DNA of 64,000 nt from Stenotrophomonas maltophilia (GCA_002386405.1 DGIP01000066.1:7475-71474), one strand, 5' to 3'; positions 43,747-52,534 are shown, numbered from the stretch's first letter. Numbers and translations are program-made. Notes: generated from the letters alone by a model not told the origin.

Positions 43747-44220
43747 CTAGAAAATGGATTGACCCGTGCGCTGAGCGTTCATCAGGTCGCGTTGCGCATC
43801 TTCCTTGGCGCGCTGGCGCTGGGCAACGGTCATGCACTGGGTCGTGGCGCGGTGGGAGCCGGTGGCCTTCTCGCGCACGCAGACCTGGCGGCTATCTTCG
43901 CGCGCCTTGGTCAAGATCGTGTTCACAACTTGTTGGTCGTTGTACAGATCGGTCTTCAAACGATCGGGAAGCGTGGCCTGGTCCGGATGTTCGTCCAGCA
44001 CGCCGCGCATGCGCCCCAAGGCCTGGCGGACCTTGCTGCGGTCTTCGCCGGTGAGTTCGGCATAGATCTCGTTGTTGGAGTTCAAGTCCTTTTCGATGAG
44101 GTCGACCTGCTCGGCAAGCGGCTTGCCGCGCGCAAAGACCTCATCTTTGGGGGCCGCCTGCGCCGTACCCAGCGCCAGCAGGAGGGCCGCGGTCCCGGCG
44201 GCCAGAATCATTCGCTTCAT
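43747..44220 (-). CDS. Small periplasmic protein before the two-component pair
   Basis: The ATG at 44220 (MKRMILAAG) gives 157 residues with a Sec signal ending GTAQA/APK. The mature part is highly charged and helical (VDLIEKDLNSNNEIYAELTG, RSKVRQALGRMRGVL), with two cysteines in QVCVREK and TTQCMTV. It is seven bases before the regulator start, so it is likely co-regulated. No named family; a periplasmic partner of the sensor is possible. Confidence 0.75.
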   Translation of the reverse strand: MKRMILAAGTAALLLALGTAQAAPKDEVFARGKPLAEQVDLIEKDLNSNNEIYAELTGEDRSKVRQALGRMRGVLDEHPDQATLPDRLKTDLYNDQQVVNTILTKAREDSRQVCVREKATGSHRATTQCMTVAQRQRAKEDAQRDLMNAQRTGQSIF

Positions 44221-44305
44221 TGCAACCAATCCTTAGTCAACTGAACGGAAAGCCGAATGTATCCCCCTCGCCTTGACCTCAGCAAGTGAGCGATGGCACG
44301 GGAAG

Positions 44306-44335
44306 AAAAAGGCCCAGACGGATCCCGCCTGGGCC
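44306..44335 (-). terminator. Terminator after rimK
   Basis: Arms GGCCCAGGCGG and CCGTCTGGGCC (one mismatch) read on the minus strand, followed by TTTTTC. It lies in the 230 bp gap between rimK and the periplasmic-protein gene. Confidence 0.88.
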
Positions 44336-44452
44336 TGAAGTCATTCCCGATTACCGTTATCTGCTGAGGAGGGCAGAGCTGCGGTTCGTTGAAGCCTACG
44401 CCGGGGGCGATTAAACCGGTGTTAAAACCGGCCCGTCGACCTCAAAAAATAT

Positions 44453-45358
44453 TCATGCCTTTGATTTTGCTGGCTTTTTCGCAGAAGCCACCTGGGAGGC
44501 CACGTGTTCGATGATGCGCCCGGCCAGGTCGTCCTGGCTGATCCCCTCGATCCCTTCCAGGCCGGGGGTGGAGTTGACCTCCAGCACCAGCGGGCCACGG
44601 CTGGAGCGGATCAGGTCCACCCCGGCCACCCCCAGCCCCAGCGCACGGGCAGAGCGCACCGCCACCTGCTGCTCGGCCCGGGTGGCCTTCGCCGCGCGGG
44701 CGCTGCCGCCGGCATGCAGGTTGGAGCGGAAGTCTCCTTCCGGGGCCTGGCGCTGCATGGCGGCCACCACATGGTCGCCCACCACCAGGCAGCGCAGGTC
44801 GGCGCCCTGGGCCTCGCCGATGAACTCCTGCATCAGGAAATTGGCGTACAGCCCGCGCAGCGCCTCGACGATGCCACGCGAGGCGCTGGCCTTCTCGGTC
44901 AGGATCACCCCGCGCCCCTGGGTGCCCTCGTTGAGCTTCACCACGTGCGGCGGCGGGCCCAGCATGGAGAGCAGGTCCACGGTGTCATCGGGGTTGTCGC
45001 CAAACACCGTAACCGGCATGTCGATGCCCTTGGACGCCAGGATCTGGTGCGCGCGCAGCTTGTCGCGGGCGCGCAGGATGGCATCGGACGGGTTGGGGGT
45101 AACCGCCCCCATCATCTCGAACTGGCGCAGCACGGCGGTGCCGTAGCGGGTCACCGAGGCGCCGATGCGTGGAATCACCGCATCCACCCCGGTGATGGGC
45201 CGGCCCTTGTAATGCATGGTGAAACCGTCGGCGGCAATGCGCATGTAACAGCGCAGCGGGTCGAGCACGCGCACGGTATGCCCGCGCGAACGCGCCGCGT
45301 CCACCAGCCGCCGCGTGGAGTACAGCTTGCTGTTGCGGGAAAGGATGGCCAGTTTCAT
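44453..45358 (-). CDS. rimK: Ribosomal protein S6 modification enzyme, ATP-grasp glutamate ligase
   Basis: A 301-residue ATP-grasp ligase. [19 protein letters not shown] starts the N-terminal domain, [15 protein letters not shown] is the ATP-grasp loop, and [11 protein letters not shown] plus [21 protein letters not shown] give the metal-binding end. RimK adds glutamate residues to the C-terminus of ribosomal protein S6, and in Pseudomonas this changes translation and behaviour. Length and motifs match well. Confidence 0.94.
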   Translation of the reverse strand: MKLAILSRNSKLYSTRRLVDAARSRGHTVRVLDPLRCYMRIAADGFTMHYKGRPITGVDAVIPRIGASVTRYGTAVLRQFEMMGAVTPNPSDAILRARDKLRAHQILASKGIDMPVTVFGDNPDDTVDLLSMLGPPPHVVKLNEGTQGRGVILTEKASASRGIVEALRGLYANFLMQEFIGEAQGADLRCLVVGDHVVAAMQRQAPEGDFRSNLHAGGSARAAKATRAEQQVAVRSARALGLGVAGVDLIRSSRGPLVLEVNSTPGLEGIEGISQDDLAGRIIEHVASQVASAKKPAKSKA

Positions 45359-45615
45359 GGCGGCTTGGATGGGGGATGGGATAGGACGCGAAGCATAGCG
45401 TGCCGCCGGTTACTACGGATGCAGGAGATCTACCAAAAGCGTCAACACGGATGAATCGCGCCACCTCATGCACATTTACAAGCTCTTTGACGACAACGCT
45501 TTGTTTTTATTTGTTATTTTCTTGTTTTATATTTGGTTTTATCGTGGTGCAAAGTTGGTGCGAACGGCACATAGCTGTGCAATACTCCGCCCATTCCGCA
45601 TCCTCCCCCCATCTC
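45359..45615 (+). promoter_or_regulatory. AT-rich leader before the orphan antitoxin
   Basis: A stretch with very low GC for this chromosome lies at about 45495-45545 (for example TTTGTTTTTATTTGTTATTT). It is typical of H-NS-bound, recently acquired DNA and likely holds the promoter, which I cannot place exactly. Confidence 0.5.
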
Positions 45616-46011
45616 ATGCAAACAGCCCCCCTCTTCCTCAGCGTCCCCCAAGGGGACTCCCTGCACTTCGGCAACGGCGACCACTTCGAACCAAAGAAGG
45701 TCGCCGAGTTCATGCAGCTGGATCGGAATGCGGTGTCCAAGATTGCGTCGGTATCCAGCGCATCCGTCCGTTGGGATGAGAACGTCCCCAAGGCGGTCAA
45801 GGAGCGGCTGGAGGAAATCGGCGCAATCGCGAACATGGTGGCGGACATTTTCCAGGGCGACGTCGCGAAGACCGCGCTGTGGTTCCGCACCAAGAACCCA
45901 TTGCTGGGCGATGTTGCCCCCAGGGACATGGTCAGGCTGGGAAGGCATGACCGGCTGCGCCGATTCATCGTCACCGCCATCCAAGAGGACAAGGCTGCCC
46001 ATCACAACTGA
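45616..46011 (+). CDS. Xre/MbcA/ParS-type antitoxin, without a visible toxin partner
   Basis: The ATG at 45616 gives 131 residues (MQTAPLFLSVPQGD). A helix-turn-helix-like segment, EFMQLDRNAVSKIASVS, is at about 38-54. The C-terminal toxin-binding domain (DUF2384) shows IFQGDVAKTALWFRTKNPLLGD and RDMVRLGRHDRLRRFI. Such proteins normally pair with an adjacent RES-domain toxin that destroys NAD. The next gene downstream is on the other strand and is a SnoaL-like protein, so the toxin is missing. Confidence 0.8.
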   Translation: MQTAPLFLSVPQGDSLHFGNGDHFEPKKVAEFMQLDRNAVSKIASVSSASVRWDENVPKAVKERLEEIGAIANMVADIFQGDVAKTALWFRTKNPLLGDVAPRDMVRLGRHDRLRRFIVTAIQEDKAAHHN

Positions 46012-46090
46012 CCTGACCTGTCGAGCGCCGATGCGCTGTGCGGGTGGGAACACGTCCGCCCGCCAGGCCGAGCGCGCTCCGTAAGCCAGG

Positions 46091-46444
46091 TCAGCGCGGC
46101 AGCTGGATCACAAAGGCGTTGAGCTCCACCATCTTCCGGTCGCGGAACCGCCAGACGTCGCTGTAGGCGAGTTCAGTCGGCTGACCGTCATCCCCTTTGC
46201 CCATGATCGTGCCCAGCGCGACCACCCTGTCGTCCTCGGCAATCAGGCGGTCAACGGTGAAACGCGGCGGCGTGGCGTAGGCGCTCTTCATCCACTGGCG
46301 CACCGCCTCCTTGCCCTCGAGCGTACCCTCGCCCACTGTCGTCCACCGGATGTCGTCCGTGCAGTGGGAAAGGAACCCTTCGTTGTCGCCCGCGATGACG
46401 GCCTCGTTGGCCTGCAGGAGAACGGACTTGTTGGAACCATGCAT
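46091..46444 (-). CDS. SnoaL-like / nuclear transport factor 2-fold protein
   Basis: I use the ATG at 46444 (MHGSNKSVLLQ), 117 residues. The pattern NEAVIAGDNEGFLSHCTDDIRWTTVG, EGKEAVRQWM and AYSDVWRFRDRKMVELNAFV is that of the SnoaL/NTF2 cone fold, which forms small-molecule binding or isomerase proteins. The exact role cannot be told. Confidence 0.8.
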   Translation of the reverse strand: MHGSNKSVLLQANEAVIAGDNEGFLSHCTDDIRWTTVGEGTLEGKEAVRQWMKSAYATPPRFTVDRLIAEDDRVVALGTIMGKGDDGQPTELAYSDVWRFRDRKMVELNAFVIQLPR

Positions 46445-46548
46445 ACGAGTACTCCACCAGTGGCGCAAAGCGCCGACGGAGCATCGTCCCAGCGATCAGG
46501 TTAATAAGGCGCAAGGGGAATGAGAGCGGAGTGTCATCGTGATTCTCA

Positions 46549-47070
46549 CTACCTCGGCTTACGAAGGAATGGAACAACCAGCAATCCAACAGCTGCTGCC
46601 CCCAGCCCCGTACTAACTCGCCAATCTGCTCCAATGTGCGCCGTTACAACGCAGGCGGTGGTTCCCGCCAATGCAAGCAGCACGGCACAGGCCTGGCCCC
46701 AGCGCGTTTCACCGAAATCACCCTCCAGACGCCGTTTGTTGAGTTCATACGCGAACTCCTGCTGCCTTTCCGCCATCTTCAGAATGCGGTCGCATGACCC
46801 CACCAATGCGCTCTCATACTGCGCAAAGTCTTCTGGGGCTGGCAATGGACCGCTGTGGGACTTCTGCACAACCTGCGCGATCCTGAGTAGCGCCGGATCA
46901 TGATGCAGGAGCTGGGCTAAAAGCGCGGCTCTGCTGGACTCGTCCAAGAGGGCAAAAGCCTTGCCCTCGCCCTGCAGGAAATCAGGTTTGCTCGCCGCGG
47001 GCGGTGGCGCGATGGTTGAACCGACCTTCTTGGTCGCGCGATTGCGCCGCTTTCTTCCTTGAGAACTCAC
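46549..47070 (-). CDS. DUF2335 family membrane protein
   Basis: A 173-residue protein. A basic, low-complexity N-terminus precedes FAQYESALVGSCDRILKMAERQQ, the DUF2335 mark. Two membrane helices follow near residues 127-143 (ACAVLLALAGTTACVV) and 151-167. Its start overlaps the end of the small frame at 46982-47239 by 89 bases, a longer overlap than usual. Families of this kind are often found on mobile regions; function unknown. Confidence 0.7.
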   Translation of the reverse strand: MSSQGRKRRNRATKKVGSTIAPPPAASKPDFLQGEGKAFALLDESSRAALLAQLLHHDPALLRIAQVVQKSHSGPLPAPEDFAQYESALVGSCDRILKMAERQQEFAYELNKRRLEGDFGETRWGQACAVLLALAGTTACVVTAHIGADWRVSTGLGAAAVGLLVVPFLRKPR

Positions 47071-47239
47071 TCTGCGCCTCCCTGAGCAGGTCGCCTACCT
47101 GCGACCAGATGTCGTACAGATTATTGGCCTGCGCATCAACGATCGCGTCCCTTGCCGCCTTGCGCGACAACGTCGGCTGCAGCTCGATCACTGAGCAGTA
47201 TCCGCGAATGAAAGCGCCGAACCGGTTCTTTGCAGTCAT
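46982..47239 (-). CDS. Small hypothetical protein
   Basis: The ATG at 47239 with GGAG seven bases upstream gives 85 residues (MTAKNRFGAFIRG). It is helical and charged, with QANNLYDIWSQVGDLLREAQ. No family is recognised. A shrunken copy of its sequence lies at 50152-50250, beyond the Mrr gene. Confidence 0.55.
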   Translation of the reverse strand: MTAKNRFGAFIRGYCSVIELQPTLSRKAARDAIVDAQANNLYDIWSQVGDLLREAQSEFSRKKAAQSRDQEGRFNHRATARGEQT

Positions 47240-47356
47240 CACCCTTCTCCAATCAGTTGCCCACAGCGTGGCTCACCAGACTGGCGGATTCGAGAGGGAT
47301 ATCCGACAGCGCTCGACTGCTGCGAGAGGAGTCCACTCCCCTCAGTTGCCACCCAC

Positions 47357-48085
47357 CTACTTGCCGGGAACAAACAACGGCAACAGTTGCTGGACAACGA
47401 GCTCGTGGCCCGCGCGGTTCGGGTGATTGGATTGCGCCATCAGGCTGCTGCGATCGCCTCGAAACTGCGAAAACGCCTTCAAGCTGTCCGCCAAGGGGAC
47501 GCGTTTGGTTGATGCGAGCGAGCGGATCATTGTCGCCTGCAGGGCCAGCTTGTCGGTGGGCGCGTTTGGCGACGCCTGGGTATCCCAGGTGGGCGTCAGC
47601 AGGATCGGGCAGGCACCGGCAGTGCGAACGGCCGCGATGATCGCCGTCAGGTTCTGGCGGGACTGGTCCAACGTCAGCCCGCGATCATTGAGCGCGTAGT
47701 CGATCAGCACCACGCGCGGGTGGTGGTCGATGACATCGCGCTGAAGGCGCGTGAGCCCCTTGGTCGAATTCTCGCCACCGACCCCGGCAGTGATGACATT
47801 GAGTACTGCATGGGGGAAGCGCCTTGCCAGCCCATCCTCAAGAAGCCGTGGGTAGGCATCCCGCTTCTGCACCAGAGGCGTCACCCCGTAACCCGCCGGC
47901 ACGCTGTGGCCAAAGGCCACGATGTTGACCGTCGAATTGTTTGGCCAGGACACCGAAAGGTCCCGTACAACGGCCTGGAGACATGCGTCGCCCGTAGTGG
48001 GTACGGCAGCAGCTTCAGCCCGCCACACCGGCAGCACAGCAGCAAGAAGAACGAGTGCTTTGAAGAGGGGCGTGGTGGACGTCAT
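47357..48085 (-). CDS. Exported SGNH/GDSL-type hydrolase
   Basis: A 242-residue protein with a signal peptide ending WRAEA. The SGNH blocks are FGHSVPAGYGV (serine), GVGGENSTKG (glycine), LIDYALNDRG (asparagine) and NHPNRAGH (histidine). It should cleave ester bonds of lipids, sugars or acylated polymers in the periplasm or outside. The serine lies in GHS rather than GDS, a known variation. Confidence 0.82.
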   Translation of the reverse strand: MTSTTPLFKALVLLAAVLPVWRAEAAAVPTTGDACLQAVVRDLSVSWPNNSTVNIVAFGHSVPAGYGVTPLVQKRDAYPRLLEDGLARRFPHAVLNVITAGVGGENSTKGLTRLQRDVIDHHPRVVLIDYALNDRGLTLDQSRQNLTAIIAAVRTAGACPILLTPTWDTQASPNAPTDKLALQATMIRSLASTKRVPLADSLKAFSQFRGDRSSLMAQSNHPNRAGHELVVQQLLPLFVPGK

Positions 48086-48153
48086 GCGCGCATGGTAGCC
48101 GACGCGGATTCATTTATCCGGGAGTGCCACGGGGCGGAGAGTGCACGCCCCGT

Positions 48154-48190
48154 TCCATCGGGTTGCGCAGCAACCGATGGAACGGGTGAA
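48154..48190 (+). repeat. Left copy of the 37-base repeat that overlaps tRNA-Gly
   Basis: It matches the sequence at 50500-50536 in 36 of 37 bases and is in the same orientation. It forms a hairpin (CCATCGG / CCGATGG) and ends in CGGGTGAA, which in the right copy is the 3' end of the tRNA. It lies in the 307 bp gap before the Mrr gene, where nothing else is seen. Confidence 0.8.
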
Positions 48191-48392
48191 ATCGAATTAA
48201 CCCACCGCAACCAATTGATTTTGCGAGCCATTCCCTGAGGAAGGGTGATCCCGATTGAGGTTCCAGGGATGCCATCTCGCCGACGTAGCTGCTGCCCAGG
48301 GTCGGCCGCCAATCCGTATCGGGCGCATCACGCCTCCAATGTCAGCGGGAACGGGTTAGTCTTTTGCCCATACAACATCAAGAGACGAACCC

Positions 48393-50021
48393 ATGGGACG
48401 ACGGAGCGGCCTGGAAGGATTTTTGCGCGCAGCCGGCCGGGCAGCGGCCGCCGCGCAGCGCGAGAGCAAGCGTCAGCAGCGGATGCAGACCACGCAGTTG
48501 AGGCAGCTGGAACGCCATGAGCGCATGGCCGCTGCTCAGCAGAGGCGGGAACTCCAAGCCTTCGACAAGCAGGCGAAAGAGGCCGCTCGGCAGGCGAAGG
48601 CCGACTACCTCCAGGACCGGCAGGCCGAGGCAGATGACCTGAACGCCGAGCTCAAAGACCGCTTGGAGGACCTGGAAGGCTTGCTCCTGCATACACTGTC
48701 GGTGAACGACACCATCAGCTTCGACAGCCTGCGCCACACCGATGCCCATCCTGCCCTCAACGTGCCCAAGGATCTGGTGCCGGGCTTGCCCCCAGACGCA
48801 TCAATCCCCCCTCCCCCCACCGGCCTGTCCCGCTTGTGGCCTGGTGCTGGGAAACGGCACTTGGCTGCTCAAGCGGCTGCGCAGCAAGCCCACCAGCAGG
48901 TTCTGGACCAATTCCACCGCGCAGAAGCGCAAAAGAAGCAGCGCCTGGCTGATCTGAGAGCCCAACACGAGACCGCTCGTGCGCTCTACAAGGCCGACGT
49001 GGCGCGCCGAAACGCGGAAGTAGATGAGTTCCAGCGCGCCTATCGGGCGCATGAGCCAGACGCGGTCGTTGCCTACAACGACATGGTCCTGACCCGCTCC
49101 GAGTACCCGGCTGAGGGATTCCCGCAAGCGTTCAAGCTGGCTTATGCAGAGGCATCCAAGGAGCTGGTCATTGAATACGACCTTCCAGAGCTCTCTGTCG
49201 TGCCCATGGAAGCCGACTACCGCTACGTCAAAACCCGTGATGCGATCGACTCCAAAGCCCGCAAATCCAGCGACATCAAGGCGCTTTACCAGGACATCAT
49301 CGCCTCAATCGCCTTACGAACCTTGCACGAAGCGTTTGAAGCAGACCAAGCCGACGCCTTGGCGTTGGTGACATTCAACGGCGTGGTGGATACGCACGAT
49401 CCCAGCACTGGGCAAGAAGTCCGCGTCCCGGTGGTGTCCGTCCGCGCCACCAAGGAAGCGTTCCTTCAGCTTCGGCTTGATCGTGTGGAGAAGGTCCCTT
49501 GCCTGCGCAACCTTGGCGCGCAGGTGTCCAACAGGCCGGACGAGTTGCAGGCCATCAAGCCCATCGTCGAGTTCAACATGGTCGACAAGCGTTTCATTAC
49601 GCAGTCGGACGTTTTGTCTGGCCTGGAGGCACGGCCAAACCTGCTCGACCTGACCCCGGGTGAGTTTGAAGCGCTCGTGTCCAACCTCTTCAGTCAAATG
49701 GGGCTGGACACCAAGCTGACCCGCAGCTCACGCGATGGTGGCGTCGACGCAGTGGCCTTTGACACCCGGCCAGTGCTGGGTGGCAAGGTCGTCATCCAAG
49801 CCAAGCGCTACCGGGACACAGTGGGCGTCAGCGCGGTTCGAGACCTCTACGGGACCATGCTCAACGAGGGCGCAAGCAAGGGCATCTTGGTCTGCACCAG
49901 CGGTTACGGCACCGCCGCGTTTGAGTTCGCCAAGGACAAACCCATTGAACTGATCGATGGCGGCGGCTTGCTCTACCTGTTGAGGGAGCATGCCGGCCTG
50001 GACGCACGCATTGCACCCTAG
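48393..50021 (+). CDS. Mrr-type restriction endonuclease with N-terminal coiled coils
   Basis: A 542-residue protein. Residues 1-95 and 155-225 are charged coiled coils (ERHERMAAAQQRRELQAFDK; QVLDQFHRAEAQKKQRLADL). A middle domain of unknown type follows, and the last 130 residues are an Mrr_cat PD-(D/E)XK nuclease: LTPGEFEALVSNLFSQMG, DGGVDAVAFD and VIQAKRYRDTVG with the catalytic Asp and QxK, then GILVCTSGYG. Mrr enzymes cut modified foreign DNA (type IV restriction). No methylase partner is near. It lies between repeat copies beside tRNA-Gly. Confidence 0.87.
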   Translation: MGRRSGLEGFLRAAGRAAAAAQRESKRQQRMQTTQLRQLERHERMAAAQQRRELQAFDKQAKEAARQAKADYLQDRQAEADDLNAELKDRLEDLEGLLLHTLSVNDTISFDSLRHTDAHPALNVPKDLVPGLPPDASIPPPPTGLSRLWPGAGKRHLAAQAAAQQAHQQVLDQFHRAEAQKKQRLADLRAQHETARALYKADVARRNAEVDEFQRAYRAHEPDAVVAYNDMVLTRSEYPAEGFPQAFKLAYAEASKELVIEYDLPELSVVPMEADYRYVKTRDAIDSKARKSSDIKALYQDIIASIALRTLHEAFEADQADALALVTFNGVVDTHDPSTGQEVRVPVVSVRATKEAFLQLRLDRVEKVPCLRNLGAQVSNRPDELQAIKPIVEFNMVDKRFITQSDVLSGLEARPNLLDLTPGEFEALVSNLFSQMGLDTKLTRSSRDGGVDAVAFDTRPVLGGKVVIQAKRYRDTVGVSAVRDLYGTMLNEGASKGILVCTSGYGTAAFEFAKDKPIELIDGGGLLYLLREHAGLDARIAP

Positions 50022-50151
50022 GGACCAACGCTAAAGGTGATGCATCCAAACGAAGAAGCTGTGACGCATTGCGTCATCATTGCTCGCGCGTTCCCACCCG
50101 TGCGCTTCGATTCTCAGGGCAGTCTGGAGTCCAAAAAATCCCTTGTTAACA

Positions 50152-50250
50152 CGCCGCTTTCTTCCCGGAGATCTCACTCTGCGCCTCCCTGAGCAGGTCG
50201 CCTACCTGCTGGCCTGCGCATCAACGGAATCCAGAGGGGTATCCGACAAG
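50152..50250 (-). pseudogene. Decayed partial copy of the 47.05-47.31 kb region
   Basis: The stretch repeats CGCCGCTTTCTTCC, CTGCGCCTCCCTGAGCAGG, TCGCCTACCTGC, GGCCTGCGCATCAACG and ATCCGACA of 47045-47312 in order, but with internal deletions. It therefore carries remnants of the small gene at 46982-47239. The wider gap 50022-50499 holds no gene that I can support. Confidence 0.7.
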
Positions 50251-50499
50251 AAGGCACAGCAACAAAGCAACCAGCACGTGGCGCAGAGTCGCATGACATG
50301 ACCTCTGCCAGGAGCGCGCTCTTCGATTGGGATCATGCGTTCGTCGCACCGATCAATGCTACCGGCGGTTGATTGGGATCCAACCCTACCAGCATCAAGC
50401 ATGTGCCAATGCACAAGGGAAAAGAGATCAAAGTAACAGGCCCCTTGAGTCAAGGGCCGCGCCGACAGGCGCGGGGATCTTGCGGAATGAACGCCAAGC

Positions 50500-50536
50500 T
50501 CCATCGGGTTGCGCAGCAACCGATGGAGCGGGTGAA
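50500..50536 (+). repeat. Right copy of the 37-base repeat, overlapping the tRNA-Gly 3' end
   Basis: Same orientation as the copy at 48154. In the hairpin stem one pair is C-G here (50499/50528) and T-A there (48153/48182), a compensating change. Confidence 0.8.
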
Positions 50537-50597
50537 GGGAATCGAACCCTCGTCAGTAGCTTGGGAAGCTACAGCTCTACCATTGAGCTACACCCGC
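50524..50597 (-). tRNA. tRNA-Gly (anticodon CCC)
   Basis: A 74-base cloverleaf on the minus strand with acceptor GCGGGTG/CACCCGC, D arm GCTC/GAGC, anticodon stem GTAGC/GCTAC with loop TTCCCAA, T arm GAGGG/CCCTT with TTCGATT, discriminator T and encoded CCA. The anticodon in the loop is CCC. Confidence 0.96.
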
Positions 50598-50629
50598 TTG
50601 GTGCCGGCAAGTTTATGCGCCGGGGCGGT

Positions 50630-50663
50630 AAAAAGGCAACGGGCGGCATGGGCCGCCCGTTGC
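50630..50663 (-). terminator. Terminator of the autotransporter esterase gene
   Basis: Minus-strand arms GCAACGGGCGGC and GCCGCCCGTTGC followed by TTTTT, about 40 bases after the esterase stop and just before tRNA-Gly. Confidence 0.88.
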
Positions 50664-50667
50664 GATA

Positions 50668-50692
50668 GGCACGACCAACGGTCGTGCCCTAC
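50668..50692. repeat. GTAG-type REP palindrome
   Basis: GGCACGACC-AAC-GGTCGTGCCCTAC, between the esterase stop and its terminator. Confidence 0.8.
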
Positions 50693-50704
50693 CCGCTTTT
50701 CAGC

Positions 50705-52534
50705 TTAGAAGCTGCCGCTGACGGTGGCGAACAGGCTGATGTCGCGCGCCCGCTTCTGTGCCGCGGTGGTGCTCATGCCGACATTGCTGTTCAGGCCGAA
50801 CAGGCTCATGCGCGCACCCAGCACAGCGGTGGCGTAGTTCTTGTCGAACTCCAGGCCCGGCACCTTGTACATGCCCACGTCCGGCATGGTCTGCAGCCAG
50901 GCGCTGGCCTGCTTGCCGTCTTCGAACTCGTGGTCGTAGGTGAGCTGCGCGTACGGCTTGATGCTGCCGCCGTCGAAGCGGGCCTGCCAGCCGATGCGTC
51001 CCACGGTGGAGTCGGCATCCTGGTTGGCATAGCCCAGCGCGGTGGCGCTCGGGTTGGATTCCTCGTAGCCATCCAGCTTGACCTGCTGCCAGATCACCGC
51101 AGCCACCGGGCCGTGGCGGAAGCCGCCTTCGGTGCCGAACTCGTAACCGGCGTTCAGGGCGGCGGTGAGGTTGCTGCCTTCCGGGGAACCGGTGTGGGTG
51201 CGCTCGGCCGGGCCCAGCTGCACGCGGCGGGTCACGTCGTAGTCCAGCCAGCTGTAGCTGACCTGGCCGGTCACCCAGGTGTTCTCGCCATACCAGCCGG
51301 CGAACAGGCCCAGGGTGGTGTCGGACTGGGTGAAGTCGCCCTTGCTGTTGCCGAAGTCGGCATCCATGCGGCCGTAGCCGGCGAAGCCGCCGACGACCAT
51401 GCCGTCATGGGCCCAGTCGATGCCGAACAGGCCGGCCGGGGCCAAGCCGTCGTACAGGTCGGCGTGGTCGTAGCGCTGCATGTCGCCACGCAGGCCGCCC
51501 CACCAGCTCAGGCCATCGGCCGGACGGCCGTCGAGGTGCCCGCTGACCTGGTCGGCGCGTGCACGGCCCACGGTCTGCGCGGTGTGGGTCAGGATCTGCT
51601 GGTTGCGCGGGGCTTCCAGGATCGACAGGGTGTACTCACCCAGCATCTGGTGGGTGGCGGTGGTCGGGTGCACGCCATCGGCGAACACGTAGTTGTTGGC
51701 CGCGTTCGGGTTGACGTAGGCGGTCGGGTTGCAGGTCAGCGACGAGGCCGTGGTGCAGGCCGGGCTGGTGACGTTGACGAAGCCGTAGGTGCCCGGGCTG
51801 GCGACGATTTCCTGCAGGATGTGGAAGGTATCCACCGGGATGACCTGCAGGCCGGCGGCCTTCAGGCCACCGAACAGCGCGTCGTTGTAGGCCTTGGCCA
51901 GCGCGGTGCCCTGCGCCATGCCCACCGCGCCACCGGCGCGTGCGGCCGGGGTGAGCCCGATGTCGGGCAGGGTCGGCACGACGATGTACTGCGCGCCGGC
52001 GGCCTTGAGGGTGCCCACGATGCCGACCTGGTCGGTCACGGCCGCGCCGAGGGTGGCCTGCAGCGGTGCGCCGGCCTGGATGGCGAACAGGTCGTTGGCG
52101 CCGCCCCACACGGTGTACAGGGCATTGGCGTCGGCCTTGCCGCCGTTGGCGGCCAGGTACTGCGCGGTCTGGGTCTTCAGCGAGTAGACCGGAATGGCCG
52201 GGGTGCCCGGGGCGAGGGTCTGGGTGGTGTCCACGCCGACGCGGGCGCCGCCGATGGCGTAGTTGTCACCGCCCTGGCCGTTGCCGTGGGCAGTGGCGTT
52301 GGTGCCGTAGTAGTCGGCCACGTACTGCGCCCACACCCAACCCGGGTTGGTGGTGAACTGGCCGGTGACCGGCTGCACGGAGGCCGGCAGCAGCGGGCGG
52401 AAGTAGCCCTGGTCGGTCAGGCTGTCGCCGATGAAGATGGTCTTCGAATAGGGCGACTGCGCCATGGCCGGCACAGCGGCCAGGGCGATGGCCACGGCCA
52501 TCAGGGAACGCAGGGGACGCTTGCTGAGCAGCAT
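50705..52534 (-). CDS. estA: GDSL autotransporter esterase
   Basis: The ATG at 52534 with AAGGAG upstream gives 609 residues (MLLSKRPLRSL). A signal peptide ends AMAQS. The passenger is a GDSL hydrolase: IFIGDSLTDQGYF (serine), VWGGANDLFA (asparagine) and FADGVHPTTATH (Asp/His). The last 270 residues are an autotransporter barrel with GLFGIDWAHDGMVVGGFAGYG and a C-terminal phenylalanine (ATVSGSF). EstA-like enzymes stay on the cell surface and cleave lipids or rhamnolipid precursors, affecting motility and biofilm in Pseudomonas. Size is close to the family. Confidence 0.94.
   Translation of the reverse strand: MLLSKRPLRSLMAVAIALAAVPAMAQSPYSKTIFIGDSLTDQGYFRPLLPASVQPVTGQFTTNPGWVWAQYVADYYGTNATAHGNGQGGDNYAIGGARVGVDTTQTLAPGTPAIPVYSLKTQTAQYLAANGGKADANALYTVWGGANDLFAIQAGAPLQATLGAAVTDQVGIVGTLKAAGAQYIVVPTLPDIGLTPAARAGGAVGMAQGTALAKAYNDALFGGLKAAGLQVIPVDTFHILQEIVASPGTYGFVNVTSPACTTASSLTCNPTAYVNPNAANNYVFADGVHPTTATHQMLGEYTLSILEAPRNQQILTHTAQTVGRARADQVSGHLDGRPADGLSWWGGLRGDMQRYDHADLYDGLAPAGLFGIDWAHDGMVVGGFAGYGRMDADFGNSKGDFTQSDTTLGLFAGWYGENTWVTGQVSYSWLDYDVTRRVQLGPAERTHTGSPEGSNLTAALNAGYEFGTEGGFRHGPVAAVIWQQVKLDGYEESNPSATALGYANQDADSTVGRIGWQARFDGGSIKPYAQLTYDHEFEDGKQASAWLQTMPDVGMYKVPGLEFDKNYATAVLGARMSLFGLNSNVGMSTTAAQKRARDISLFATVSGSF

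Noticed and set aside
44411-44432. CCGGT/ACCGG hairpin just after rimK
   Set aside because: Short stem without a T-run; the terminator at 44306-44335 is far better.
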